Source: Xylona heveae TC161
Lineage: Eukaryota > Ascomycota > Xylonomycetes > Xylonales > Xylonaceae
Length of the DNA: 64,000 bases
Direction of reading: 5' to 3'
Assembly: GCF_001619985.1 (NCBI RefSeq)
Contig: NW_017264195.1
Coordinates: forward strand, 2,108,001 to 2,172,000
This document shows positions 49,197 to 61,073 of this stretch, in pieces (the first letter of the stretch is position 1; every line of letters begins with the position of its first letter). A model generated the notes under the pieces. That model worked only from the letters and a program-made list of their open reading frames with translations, was not told the DNA's origin and did not search any database. The position numbers and the translations under genes are program-made.

Positions 49197-52100
49197 TTAA
49201 TCCTTCTTCGGCCGAGGCTCGATGCGGGATGGTTTGGCGAGGAAAAAGGCTCGCTCGAGGAATTTGAGGATTTCGTCAATGACGCTGGTGATTATATAAG
49301 TCAGCATGTTGTTGCATAAAAGAAAAGGTAAGGAAACGAAATGAGATACGGCTGCAGTTGTATGGGGAGGAATGCCGCCACAGCGGTGGTACAATTGATC
49401 AAGATCGACCAAAGCAGGAGGGAGGAGAAAAACTGGTGAAACTTACATGACAGGGGCACTAATGTAGAGCACTGCCTTCCACTCCGTCCAATTAAGGGGG
49501 ATGATGGAGAACAAGCCCTGCAAGAAAGGAATATACAGCAGAGCAAAGTGCAGGGCCATTGACAACATGATGGCGTAGACGAGGGGCATGTTATTCCACA
49601 GAGGAAGCGTGAGGAGCGACTCGCTAGAAGACAGCGCATTCATGGCGTTGAACATCTCAATAACCACAAGAATGGACAAAGACACGGTTGAGGCCGACTT
49701 AGACATGTCGTTGAAGAACATGTCGCAACCAATCTCAGGGAAGCGGAGGCTGCACTGGTGAAAGTGCGTCAATTGGTAGAAGCTGATTTGAGGACCCTCG
49801 GGGTTGAACATGAACCACCAGGCGTAACCGAAGACAGTGGCGGCGCCAACATATGTGCCAATAACCATGTAACGGAAGAAGAGCCACCCACCGACAAGAG
49901 CCTCGTCTCGCTTTCGGGGTGGGCGTCGCATGACGTCGTGGTCCGGAGGGTTGAAGGAGAGTGCAGTGGCAGGAAGACCGTCCGTCACGAGATTGACCCA
50001 CAGAAGTTGGACCGGAATGAGAGCCTCTGGCATTCCTGCGGCAGCGGTCAAGAAGATGGACACGACTTCACCAATGTTGGATGAGATCAAGTAGCGGATG
50101 AATTGCTGCGTGTTGTTGAAAATGGAGCGTCCTTCCTCGACAGCAGCCTCAATGGTCGCGAAATTGTCGTCAGCGAGAACCATGTCTGCGGCCAATTTGG
50201 CAACATCGGTTCCTGAGCCCATTGCAACGCCAATATCAGATTTCTTCAATGCAGGCGCATCGTTGACGCCGTCGCCAGTCATGGCGACAACTTCACCAAT
50301 CGATTGCAAAAGATCGACAAGCTTTGACTTGTGGCCAGGCTCAGTACGAGAGAAAAGGGACGCGGTCCTGGCCGCAGCCAATTGCTCGGTTTCGGTCAAA
50401 GAGTCAAAATCACGGCCAGTGAAGCTCTTTCCATGGAGGTTCTCGTCTTCGCCAAAGATGCCGATACTTCTGCAAATGGATTCTGCCGTATTTTGATTAT
50501 CGCCAGTAATGACAATGACGCGAATGCCAGCTTCTTTGCACTTCCGAATGGACTCGGCAACTTCAGGACGGGGAGGATCCAGCATGCCGACAAGACCGAT
50601 CAAGGTCATGTTCTGCTCGAGTTGTGCATATTCTTTGCTTGTGCGTGCGGTATGTAGGAGAGGGTTGGGTGCCATGTCATTGATTGCAGCGAAAGCAATG
50701 ATTCTCAGGCCCCGATTACCATACTCGATCACTTCGTCAGACAGAAGTGAACTGAGTTTCTCATTTAGAGGCACCTTCTTGCCATTGGAGCCAACGAGCA
50801 CGTGCGAGCATCGATCGATTACAGATTCCGGGGCACCCTTCACAAGAAGGCGCTGATGATCGTCGCTGCCAATCAAAACTGACATGCTTTTGCGGTCGCG
50901 CGAGAACTCATAGATTGCCTGACGAGGGTAAGAATCCTCGTAATATTTGCTCGCACGGTGAACGCGTGCAGATTCGCTTGCTTGATTGAACGCAACATCA
51001 GGAGTACCAATCTTCTCAACCAGGGTACGAAGAGCGCCCTCGGTCGGCTCGCCGACACAACTGTACGTTGCAGTCTTGGGATCATATGCGATTTGGGCTT
51101 CGTTGCAGAGCGCAGCCACTTCGGTCAGTTGAAGGAGCGTAGAAGAAGATGCCGCAACATGTTCTAGAATCCTGTCGTTTGCTGTTAATTTGCCGTCAGG
51201 GGCGAATGTTGTACCCTCCACGTCGATCTCTTCCAGCCCCGTCGCGGCTTCATTCAGGTACACAATCTTGTTGACACTCATTTGATTGGTGGTCAAAGTT
51301 CCGGTCTTGTCAGAACAGATGACGCTGCAGCTTCCCAAAGTTTCCACGGACGGGAGGCTACGGACTACAGCATTCTTTCCCGCCATTTTGCGGGTACCGA
51401 GTGCCAAACAAGTGGTGATGACAACGGCGAGACCCTCAGGAATGGCAGCAACTCCAAGAGAAACAGCAATCTGGACAAGAGAATTAGTAAACCGTGTCTA
51501 ACTGGCACGTGTAAGTTGCAGATGAAACATACCTTAAGATAATAGATTGCTCCCTTGGTCCAGCCTCCGTGAGAGGGATCATTGAAATGCCGAACGTTAA
51601 TGAGCCAGACGATAATGCAGATGACCGTGATAACTTTGGCCAACAGGTCACCAAAGTCGTTCAGCTTTTGCTTAAGCGGAGTGGGAGCAGAGATTTGCGC
51701 AGTAATACTCTCGTGGATGTCGCCAATCGCGGTGGTGCTTCCAGTAAGCACGACCAGCGCGGTTGCATGGCCGGTGACGACTGTCGTTCCCGAGAAAAGC
51801 ATATTGACCTGATCCTGCTTAACTGCTTGCTTATCGGTGATAGCTGTCGCATCCTTTCCGACACTCTCACTTTCGCCTGTCAAAATGGCTTGGTCAACGC
51901 TAAAGCTGTTGCTCTGGATAGAAAGAACCCTGCAGTCTGCGGGAATCCTGTCTCCCACAGCAACTGAAATGATATCTCCCGGCACTAGATCATCGGCCTT
52001 GACTCGTTTGAGGGCACCATTCCGGGTGACTTTGGCCTCGTTGGCAGAATATTCTTGAAGAGCAGCAATAGCCTTTTCGGCGCTGCTTTCCTGTGAAACT

Positions 52101-52544
52101 CCAACAATGGCATTGAGAATGAGGATTGTCAGGATCTAGAATGGGCCATCTATCAGTACTTGTAGCCATAGACGAGAGCTTTCCATCTCAATAACATACC
52201 ACGACTGGGTCAACAAAGGCAGTCCAATCATCGCCTTCCTCGAACAAAGCTAACGCGAATGACACTGCGGCAGAACCGAGCAGGATGATAACTAGCTGGT
52301 CCTTGAATTGCTCTAGAACAAGCTCCCAGAGAGGCGTCGGAGGATCTTCTGGCAAGGCTTTTTTTAGGTGGAGTTAGCATGGCTTGCTTCCGTGAAAAGG
52401 GTCAGCACTGAAAGGTCGAGACATACCATTGCGGCCAAAGAGGGTCCTCTGAGTTTCGACTTGTTCGTCTATGAGACCAGCATGCTCTGTCACGTTAAAG
52501 TGGCCCAGCGCATCTTGCGCAGAGCGAATGTAGGCGTCTTCCAT
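49197..52544 (-). CDS. SERCA-type P-type calcium ATPase
   Basis: Exons 52544-52427, 52357-52200, 52135-51533, 51470-49447 and 49284-49197 give 996 residues, the usual length for the sarco/endoplasmic-reticulum type. The N-terminus [18 protein letters not shown] fits the family. Landmarks: TGES in the actuator domain, M4 calcium site GVAAIPEGL with E305, phosphorylation site SDKTGTLT with D347, KGAPESV nucleotide-binding block, [11 protein letters not shown] hinge, and M5-M6 [10 protein letters not shown] and [11 protein letters not shown]. The M4 acidic residue makes it a calcium pump of type IIA rather than a secretory-pathway type. It should load the ER with calcium. The C-terminus ends in charged PRPKKD rather than a canonical KKxx signal. 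The intron 1 acceptor (AAAAG) is weak, but the join keeps frame and family sequence. Identity is confident. Confidence 0.95.
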
Positions 52545-54130
52545 TTTGACTCAATGGGGAATCCCGATGTTGCGCCTCTACGTTTGTTTCAGATGGGCAT
52601 TGAGATAGCGAAAGCGATACTCCCGTATCAGCGAGCAGAGGAAGATGGGATTTTGTGAATAAGTAAAGACCGTGAGGAGCAAGTGAATTAGAGAAGAACA
52701 CGGTTTACACAGGACAAACAAAGAGAGGCAATGGCAGGATAATCAATTGCCCAGGAATAAATTTCCTGATTAATCAATGGATATCGTCGACAATCTCCAA
52801 CGTGTCCTGAAGCGAGAAACTCCGAAATGTCATCGAACCTCCGTCCACCGGGCTGTGGTGTTTCTAACATATCAAGAAGTGTCCAGGGAGTACCTTGTCG
52901 CAGCGCTAGTCATAAGAGGAAGGGACCCATTCCGGCCTCACCATGCCCCCTTTTTCCGAACACATGACCAATGACACATGGCAAGCAAAAGTTGGAAAGA
53001 CGTGTGGCCTGCCGATAATGTGATTGATTAATGAATTAACTTTCTCTACTATTCTTCATTGAATTCCGGATAATAAAATCTTCGACTCTTTTTTGATGAG
53101 TCATGAGTCATGAGATTCAAGGAGAAGAGGCCGCTGTTTGTGTTATGTGAGTTGTGGGTGATTTGGGTGGTTGGTCTGGTCTCCTTCGCCCCTCGCTAGA
53201 GCTGGCAGGTGGAAGAAGACAGAAGAAGGGAAGTGCGGGGTCCGTCCCGTCCACTGCAGCGTACCGCCTTGTCTGCCTATTTCACCAGTTGCCTGCCTGT
53301 GGGACCAACCCACGCATCGTCTGAGAGCCCTCCCTGAAATCTCTGCCAACCTTGGGCTGGTTTCATCTTAACATTGTCCATCACCTCGTAAGGCACAATC
53401 TCTTCACCGTGCAAAGATTGTGGGAGGAGAAATAGAGAAATCAGGGTCCTGTGGCAGCATCTTCCACATGGCTTTTCGTGGAGATGGGTTTAGCTTGTTT
53501 GGTTGGGGGTTAGGGAAGCTTCACATTGGCTGCTCCAGTACACGTCTTCACCAGGCTTGTTCGGGGACATTATTGGTATCCACGTACACGAAATTGATGA
53601 AGAGCATCAAGGAGAGGTGAACGCTACGAGTAATATCAATCTTGACCGTGACGAAAGGGGGATGGAGATGGGGTGAAGTCTGCAATTACCCAAGGGCCGG
53701 GCGGTTGGTGGGAGCTGCGTTTGTTGTGGCTCCGGGGGCCCCAAGTGGAGCAACTCGCAAGCAGGACGAGGCAGTGACGAGTTAAAAGCGGCATCGCTTG
53801 GGCCCCAAACAGAGGAGACCCGTCAGTCGAACGAGTCGTCGTGGTAGGTTGGTTGTATCTTTTATAGTAAGGAAGTACTACTGTGGTACGTACAAGCAAT
53901 AATAATAGACAACCAAGTGTCGTGCCCGCCGCCTGTCGCCAAAACCCAAACTGCTAATCGTCCATCTCTCAATCTTCCTGTCCCCATTTCTCTCCCTCTC
54001 TCACACTACGCTTCTTTCTCAACTCGATTTTCAACTTACCCCAAACCCACAAGCTCTTATCCCACCCATTTCGTGTTCTGAACTCTTCTTCTTTCCCCCT
54101 CACCCCTCATCCTCATAAACAATCTTCGCC
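52545..54130. other. Divergent intergenic region
   Basis: This 1.6-kb stretch lies between the calcium pump and 14-3-3 start codons. The 53930-54120 part is strongly pyrimidine-rich (CT-rich leader of the 14-3-3 gene). I saw no other gene or RNA. Confidence 0.55.
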
Positions 54131-55553
54131 ATGGCTAACGAAGTAAGTCCCCTGTTCTTCGCTTGCTCGTGACTGGTAGAAGACGCGGTCCTCGCACACT
54201 GGAAATTACTTGAGTTGCGGGACCGCTTTTCTCGACCTTGTTTGATATCCCACTTTCAAGGAGACTTTCCGAAGATCAATGTAGCTAACCTCTGATGATG
54301 ACTGCAGCGCGAGAGGTACACCTCAATCCATAACATGACATCCCCGCTTCGATGACACCAGCGATCTGACATTTTCTGCAGCAAGACTTTCCTCGCCCGG
54401 CTCTGCGAGCAGGCTGAGCGCTACGATGGTAGGTTTAACGAAATGTTTTGAGGCTGTGATGAGCGTTGCTAATCGTATCCCTCCTTTTCTTACAGAAATG
54501 GTCACCTACATGAAGGTATGTTTGTTTTCGACCCGTGAATTTGTCTCGAGATATGCTAATCATTATTGCAGGAAGTTGCCAAGGTATGAACACGCGCTCT
54601 TTGATTCCATCCTCGACAGACGACACATAACCCTTCGTGTGGCCGTACCCTGCTGCACTTTTGAGCTTCTCCACTAACAATAAGCTCGTGCAGCTCGGTG
54701 GTGAGTTGACCGTCGACGAGCGGAATCTTCTCTCGGTTGCCTACAAGAACGTCGTTGGCACCCGCCGTGCCTCTTGGCGCATCATCTCCTCGATTGAGCA
54801 GAAGGAGGAGTCCAAGGGCTCCGACAAGCACGTCTCTACCATTCGCGAGTACCGCCAGAAGATTGAGGCCGAGCTTGAGCGTGTCTGCCAGGATGTTCTC
54901 AACGTCTTGGATGACTCTTTGATCCCCAAGGCCGAGTCTGGCGAGTCCAAGGTCTTCTACCACAAGATGTACGTGTCTCGTCATCTCTGCCGAGCCGGTC
55001 TTCCGCATCATCACGGCTGCTGACGTTTACTCCAGGAAGGGTGACTACCACCGTTACCTCGCCGAGTTCGCCTCGGGTGAGAAGCGCAAGGTTGCGGCCA
55101 CTGCCGCTCATGAAGCCTACAAGGTACGTCGCAAAAACCTCCTTTCTCTCTGTGGGGACCATCTTTAATTGACCATACATGTAGAGCGCCACCGACGTTG
55201 CTCAGACTGAGCTCACGCCCACTCACCCCATCCGCCTCGGTCTCGCGCTGAACTTCTCGGTCTTCTACTACGAGATCTTGAACTCCCCTGACCGTGCTTG
55301 CCATTTGGCCAAGCAGGCCTTCGATGACGCGATTGCCGAGCTTGACTCGCTATCCGAGGAGTCTTACCGCGACAGCACCCTCATTATGCAGCTGCTCCGG
55401 GACAACCTGACTCTCTGGACCTCGTCTGACGGTGGCGAGCCTGAGGCCGCCGCTGCTGAGCCCGCCAAGGAGGCCGAGAAGCCCGCCGAGCCCAAGTCGG
55501 AAGCCCCGGCTGCCGAAGCCCAGGAGGAGGCCGCTCCCGCCACCGAGTCTTAA
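54131..55553 (+). CDS. 14-3-3 protein
   Basis: Eight coding exons, three of them tiny: 54131-54142, 54308-54315, 54382-54428, 54496-54515, 54572-54583, 54694-54968, 55036-55123 and 55185-55553, giving 276 residues. Exon 2 is 8 nt, exon 4 is 20 nt and exon 5 is 12 nt. Skipping exon 2 would cause a stop soon after. The product begins [20 protein letters not shown], with family blocks [55 protein letters not shown] and [16 protein letters not shown]. The phosphopeptide pocket residues (K, R, R, Y positions in these blocks) are present. The last ~40 residues are Ala/Glu/Pro-rich, as in fungal forms. 14-3-3 proteins bind phosphoserine/threonine clients in the cytosol and nucleus. Equivalent to yeast Bmh1/Bmh2. 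Identity is certain; small exons are inferred from splice sites and conservation. Confidence 0.95.
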
Positions 55554-57087
55554 ACTTGTCGCGCAATTTTCACGGGTCTCGGGCGCTGCACTCTGTCTCT
55601 CAACCACTCGATTCTTTCTAATCACATTGATGCCTTTGAAATCGATATGATAAAGGAGAATGAGCGGACCAGGGCATGGAGTAGCTGTTGCTAAGTTAGG
55701 AGCCCAAGGAGTTTGTTTTGAAAAACGGGGATGAAGCAGCTAGCCAATTGAAGCCTACGCTCCTGTTGCTGTTTTGATTGACCACTACTATGTCCCCGGA
55801 CGGAAGGTTCTATGTGTTTTTCTTTTGACCCTCGAGTTGAAATTTGCTCCGGATTTACAAAGATCCTACAATGCGTGTATGTGCGAAGAAGGTCAAGCTG
55901 GCTCGGGGGTGTATTTGCCAGCTTTGGCGGCGTGATAACCAATTTTCATCTATTTTACCTCCCCTTTTTTTCTTTCTCTTTTTACTTCTCTTCTTCTTTC
56001 TCTTCTTCTGACAACAACTTGTTTTCTGACGGTGCTCTGCTCGTCTCTCTTGTCTTGCTTTTTGCTGGATGGAGACACGATACCAAGCACTCGATATTCT
56101 GCGTTCCGCCTAGATATTCAGACGCGAATATGCAATTCAATCCTTACAATTCAAATATGTAGCCTTGTATTGATATCAAGTGATGTAAGACGGGTTTGGA
56201 TACTGAATCGGATATGGAGGATCAGGCCGTGTAAATGGCTTCGGATATCCAATGACTACGCAAAGAATTGATGCTCTCGTACCTTTGAGAGGCTCACTTA
56301 TAATACACGATTCAATTGAATTGGGATATTATTATTCCGATTTTTGAAAGTGGCATAGCGTGAAACACGAATCACGAGCTGCAGTCGACACTGTAGCTAA
56401 GCGCCGAGTGTTCTCCATACAGAGGAGGTGGACGAAGCAGAGGCCCAGAACGAACTAGACTGTCCCCCGGCAACGTCAAATCCTTTTTCCTCTTTACAGA
56501 CGTTTCTGTCCTTTGCTTGATCTCTTCAATTCTTCTTTTCACCATGTAGCTCTACTTTTCTTCGTCGGCGCCTAACATGGCTACACAAATATTTTCTGGG
56601 CTCGGCGCTTACGCCGCCGTTTCTGCAACCCTACGGAGTACCATTCCAAGCTCTTATCATCTCGAATATGCACACCCAGCGGCTATGCCCAACATGCAGG
56701 ACGATCCGAATGATTTATATAGCATACCTTGCATACTTTCATATTTTCATATGCAAACCTGTGGCGCACTCAATCCAGTCTTCTCCTTTTTTTGACATTT
56801 CATCTATCTATGGCGGCCTTTACCTGCCATAGCGACCATGTATAGACACCATTACCCGTCATCTGAATGAGTCTTTCATGTCACAGTCTGATATTTATCT
56901 TCTTTCACATACTTTTCTCCTTGCCAATACTCGAGGAGACAGTTTTCAAATCACTTTATTACAATTTCTCTCGATGCTGGATTAGGCTGGTCCTACGGTG
57001 TACTCTTGATCCGCAGCTGTGTGATATTGCTCATAATATCTGATCACGTTGGCGCTTTATTTGCTTTCCATCTATCACTAATTCATT
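55554..57087. other. Intergenic region
   Basis: This 1.5-kb stretch between the 14-3-3 and CFEM genes has a pyrimidine-rich run at 55960-56010. A 72-codon open frame at 56577-56795 starting MATQIFSGLGAYAA has no family signature, so I do not call it. One copy of TACGGAGTA lies at 56632-56640. Confidence 0.5.
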
Positions 57088-58471
57088 ATGAAATTCTCCA
57101 TTTCAGCGTCAACGTCGTGTCTGCTTCTTGGTGTTTTCACATTATCTGGCAGTCAAGTATTGGGCGTTACGGCCTCGGACGCGGATTCTTCGCCGCAGAG
57201 TCTACCTTCTTGTGCGGTAAGTTGCAGTAGGCCTTGTCCTACTCTTCACTTTATGTTTTCCCAAAAGGCGGTATCAATTGCCTTTTCTCGTGTCCTTTTC
57301 TGGAGTTCTACCTCGATTCCTCACCAATGTTGCAGATCTGCTTTGGCAAGTTTGTCCTGCAAAGCATTTGTGCATTGCGTAAAGCAAATTGGCTTGCATT
57401 ACACATTACAATTTGACTGCTTTCTTTTTTTTTCCCCTTCCTCGATGACGATATGTTTGGCTCCTAGTGTTTCTTTTCGTACTAACAATACAACGACAGG
57501 AATCCTGCGTTGGCACATCATTTAGCAAAAGCGGTTGTGCGTTGCTGGACATGCAATGCATCTGTGCAGATAAGAAAATGGCAAGCACCATGTCTGATTG
57601 TCTTACAAATGCTTGCTCCAAGAATGACCAACAGAGTAAGTTACTGTGTACTTCTTTGCTTGTTGGCCATCGTTTAAACCCGTTTCGAACTGCATATCCA
57701 TCCATGTACAGACCCTGTAATACGAGTACAACCCAAAGCTAAACTCATGCCCGACTAGCAACGATAAACTTTGTCTCGTCGATATGTAAACTGTAAGATC
57801 TCAATTCTGCCCACCCCCTTTTATCTCATTACAACTCTTCTTTTTAAGTATACTTATACATCCATCCTAGTGTGAAATCCTGGTCATCTATCTCCGCATC
57901 GACATCCACTGGAACCGCTACATCATCCTCTTTCCCTTCCTCCCCTCTCTCCCTTTCTTCCGGACTTTCATTCTCCAGTCCCTCTTCCGCCTCTGCGTCA
58001 ATATCCAGCAAGCACACCAACAGCAAGTCCGCGTCAACAGCATTAAAAGCTTCGACAGCATCATCGACAACGGTCTCGTCTCTCGACTCACTAGCCACCT
58101 CGACAAAAGCTCTCGGAGAAGGGCCAGATCTACCTGGCGTTTCCTCCTCATTATCATCTGCTGCTGCTGCTGCTTCTACTTTTACGTCATCCTTGTCGTC
58201 CTATGCTGCTTCATCAGCATCCGCATCAGCATCCGGCTCTTCTCTTGGAGAACCCATTGGCAACAAACTCCGCGTCAATGCCACAGGAAGCGGCACATCC
58301 GCGACAACGCCCACAGTCTCACTCACTGGCACAACGCACGTATTTACCACCAGCGGGGTCCCCGTGAGTGCTGCCGGACCTGCATCACGACATCCCTGTC
58401 TACTAGGTCTCTTCGGCATCTGCGTGGCGTTCTGTATGAGCTTTAGTATTGTTGTGGTTGGATTCACATGA
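57088..58471 (+). CDS. CFEM-domain secreted or GPI-anchored protein
   Basis: Exons 57088-57216 and 57500-57635 are well supported. The start MKFSISASTSCLLLGVFTLS is a signal peptide ending near residue 26. The CFEM core follows: SLPSCAESCVGT, SGCALLDMQCICADKK, SDCLTNACSKNDQQ, with seven cysteines in CFEM order (C-x3-C, C, C-x-C, C, C). A third exon, 57849-58471, reads in frame after an AAG acceptor and gives a Ser/Ala/Thr-rich domain ending in a hydrophobic tail (LLGLFGICVAFCMSFSIVVV), as expected for a GPI-anchored cell-wall protein. The total would be 295 residues. The third join is uncertain: the usual eighth cysteine is not found, and the acceptor is weak. CFEM proteins bind haem or act at the cell surface; which applies here is unknown. 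Confidence 0.72.
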
Positions 58472-58976
58472 TTTTTTTTTTTTTTTTTTCCTTTTCCTTG
58501 GGGGGTTTCCTATGGATTTGTCGGGTTTGTTGTTATTAGGTATTTTCGAATCTACTACGGTATATACATACACAAACTCTCGAATCACACTTGATGATTG
58601 ATGATTAATAATTACAGTGACCAAGTTATACAATGAGTACCTGATACGACAATGGCAATAGGAGTGCTCCAAAACCAAAACAAAGGAGAAAGGAAAAGGA
58701 AAGGAAATGCCGAAACCAAAATCGGAAGGGAAGAGAGAGAGAGAGAGAAAAGGAAAGAAAGGAATAAAATAAATGGTATAAGTGACATAAAGTACAAAAA
58801 AAGAAAAAGAAAATGATGGACAAAAAACATTACAAAAGGCTATTTGAAATCAGAGAGGGGGAGAGATGAGAAAAATACCTAAGAACAACAAGACGGGAGA
58901 GGGAGAAGGAAAGAAAGGAAAGGCAAGACAGGAACGAAAAAGGAAAGGAAAGTAAAGAAACGTCAAGATTGGTCTC
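58472..58976. other. Tail-to-tail intergenic region
   Basis: These are the shared 3' flanks of the CFEM and C2 genes. They hold a T-run at 58471-58489 and a long A/G-rich stretch at 58680-58975 including (GA)n at 58734-58748. I see no gene in them. Confidence 0.6.
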
Positions 58977-61073
58977 TTATGCAGTATTCGTATTTGGCTT
59001 TTCAGCAGCAGCCGAGTCATGATGAGAAGCGGTATCAGGATGAGAAGGAACAGCATCAAAGAAAGGACCATCAGAAAGAGCAGCAGAAGGAGGGGCATCA
59101 GACTGATGAGTATCATGATGCGTATCAGGGTGAGAAGAAGAAGAAGCAGCAGCAGCAGCAGCAGGCGCATGAGGATGAGAAGCATGGCTTTGCTCTGCAC
59201 GCTCTGTTTCCTGGTCATCCAGGGTTTCTATCCGCTCTCGTCGCGCTTTACCAGGATGTTGAAACTTTTCGACACGCTGTTTGGGTCCATGCAAGACAGT
59301 CTTGACGCCCTGGCTGACGCCGATATCACCAGCACCATTGCCATTACCGTCATCGCCGTCCATGGTATCAAGCATTTCCTCGTCCGAGGAGGATATACTG
59401 CCCGCGTCGCTGCCCTGGACGTAGACATGGGCATCGCCTTCCGTCTTCTTGCGCTCGCGCTGCTGGGTTTTGAGGCGGTCCATTTTCTCCTTGTCGCCAT
59501 TACAGTCGAGCGTGAGGACTTTGATGCCTGGGAGGTTGCGATGAATGAAGCTCTTGAGGTCGGGCAAGAGTTTGGCATTGGGGCGGTACGTGCCCGAGTC
59601 ATTGTCAATGACGAGCTCATAGTATGCCGGGTCCTTGGGGGGTTCGTCCTTGGGAGGCCCGCCTCCAATGTCCTCGGGAGGGTGGGTGGGATCAGAAGCC
59701 TCGTTATCGCTGAAATGGTTCTTGCGCGTATGCCGCCGGATGAAAAACTCGCCGCTAAAGGCAATGTAGATGCTCACATCGCTGTGCATGGTATGTTTCG
59801 AGAGCAGGTCGATGCCGAATTCCTTGCCCGTTTCGGTGAAGCGCAACTGTCCGTCCAGCGTGAGCACGTAGGTGAAGATTCGTCCGCCTTGGTCGTAGTG
59901 TACGAGATCGAGGAATTTGAGCGTCATGTCCCGACACGGCTCGTCAAAGGAGCCGTAGACGGTGGTGCGGTCAAAGTTGTACACGCGCGCGTGCTGGTGG
60001 TGCAATGCGCGGTTGAGGATCCAGCCCCGTACGCCTTTGGTCGTGAACATGGATCCGATGAATGGTTTGAACTCGACGTATCGGTGGTAGAGCGTTGACG
60101 GGACAGGTCCTGCGAGTTGAATCTGATTTGCTTGGAAACTACGTCACGGCCCCCAAGGGCCGAATATGTCAGTCTTCTTTGCTTTTTGCTTTTGCTTTTA
60201 CTTCTATGTGACAATAAATGTGTTACACTCGGGGGTGGAAACGTACTTGTAGCGCTCTGTTCCGGGATTATCGTCACTAGCAGCTTTTGTGCCGCTGATG
60301 CGTCCAAGAAGGGGTGAGAAATGCTTCGTCCAGGCCATTGGCCCGGCGGTATACAATTGCCCACCGGGAGCATCGCCTTCGGTCCTGCCCAAGACTTCCA
60401 CGCTCACGGTAAGTTCGCCGCTCATGTCAAGGCCACGCTGGAACAGGGCTGCGCAGCCTCGAATAAAGTATGCTCTCTTGCTGCCCATGCGCTTCTTCAC
60501 CTTGTACGATTGCTCATGGATGCCGGGCCAGTTCTCGTCAATGTGGTCCACGTCGATATGCGCATTGCCCAGGCGATCGTCATGATCGGCTGGATCTTCG
60601 TCGTAGAGGCGCGCTTTCAGTCGGAACCCGGATGCGGGGACATTGCTTACGATCCAGACGGCGTTCCATTCGGGGTTCGTGTTGCGCCTGATAGTGGGGG
60701 TGCGGAACATGAATGGCGGATCTTCCTTGTGACGCTTGGGCAGGTCCGTCTTGAGCTGCGCCAAGACAAAAGGATCCGAGGAAAGCGAATTGATGTCTGC
60801 CATTGGCAAATTTGTTGCGCGATGAAAGGTAAATTTCACCGTGTATCCTCGAGACGCCGACGGAATCGGCATGCTGTCGTATCCGCCCGGCGGCTGCTTC
60901 TCGGGTTTCACCATCTTCATTTTCTCCTCCAGTTTCTGCTTGTCGACGAGTTTCTCGAGATCATGTTTGGCGCCTTTGCTCTGCGTCTTTTCATTGTCAT
61001 GATTGTGGTTGCTGTCGCTCACGCCGGCATCTCCATTGGGCTGAGTATTTGGTCGCTGTTCCGAGTCCGCCAT
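58977..61073 (-). CDS. C2-domain protein, conserved in filamentous fungi
   Basis: Exons 61073-60247 and 60138-58977 splice in frame to 662 residues. The N-terminal ~70 residues are polar and charged (KLVDKQKLEEKMKMVKPEKQ). A C2-like beta-sandwich follows at about 75-190: YTVKFTFHRATNLPMADINS, SSDPFVLAQLKT, RRNTNPEWNAVW and ARLYDEDPADHDDRLGNAHI, with aspartates where calcium-binding loops are expected. A second conserved region (about 280-420) includes VRGWILNRALHHQHARVYNF and ELVIDNDSGTYRP, not assigned to a named domain. The C-terminal ~140 residues are low-complexity, rich in Ala, Ser, His and Asp. There is no signal peptide or membrane helix. C2 domains bind phospholipid, often with calcium; its role here is unknown. 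The intron is 108 nt (GTACGT...CGTAG). Confidence 0.82.

Noticed and set aside
56577-56795. Short open frame beginning MATQIFSGLGAYAAVSA
   Set aside because: No family match by eye, no splice partner, and it contains one of the dispersed TACGGAGTA motifs.
59019-60098. 359-codon plus-strand open frame
   Set aside because: It lies opposite the C2-domain protein exon and begins in its Ala/Ser/His low-complexity tail; no family signature.
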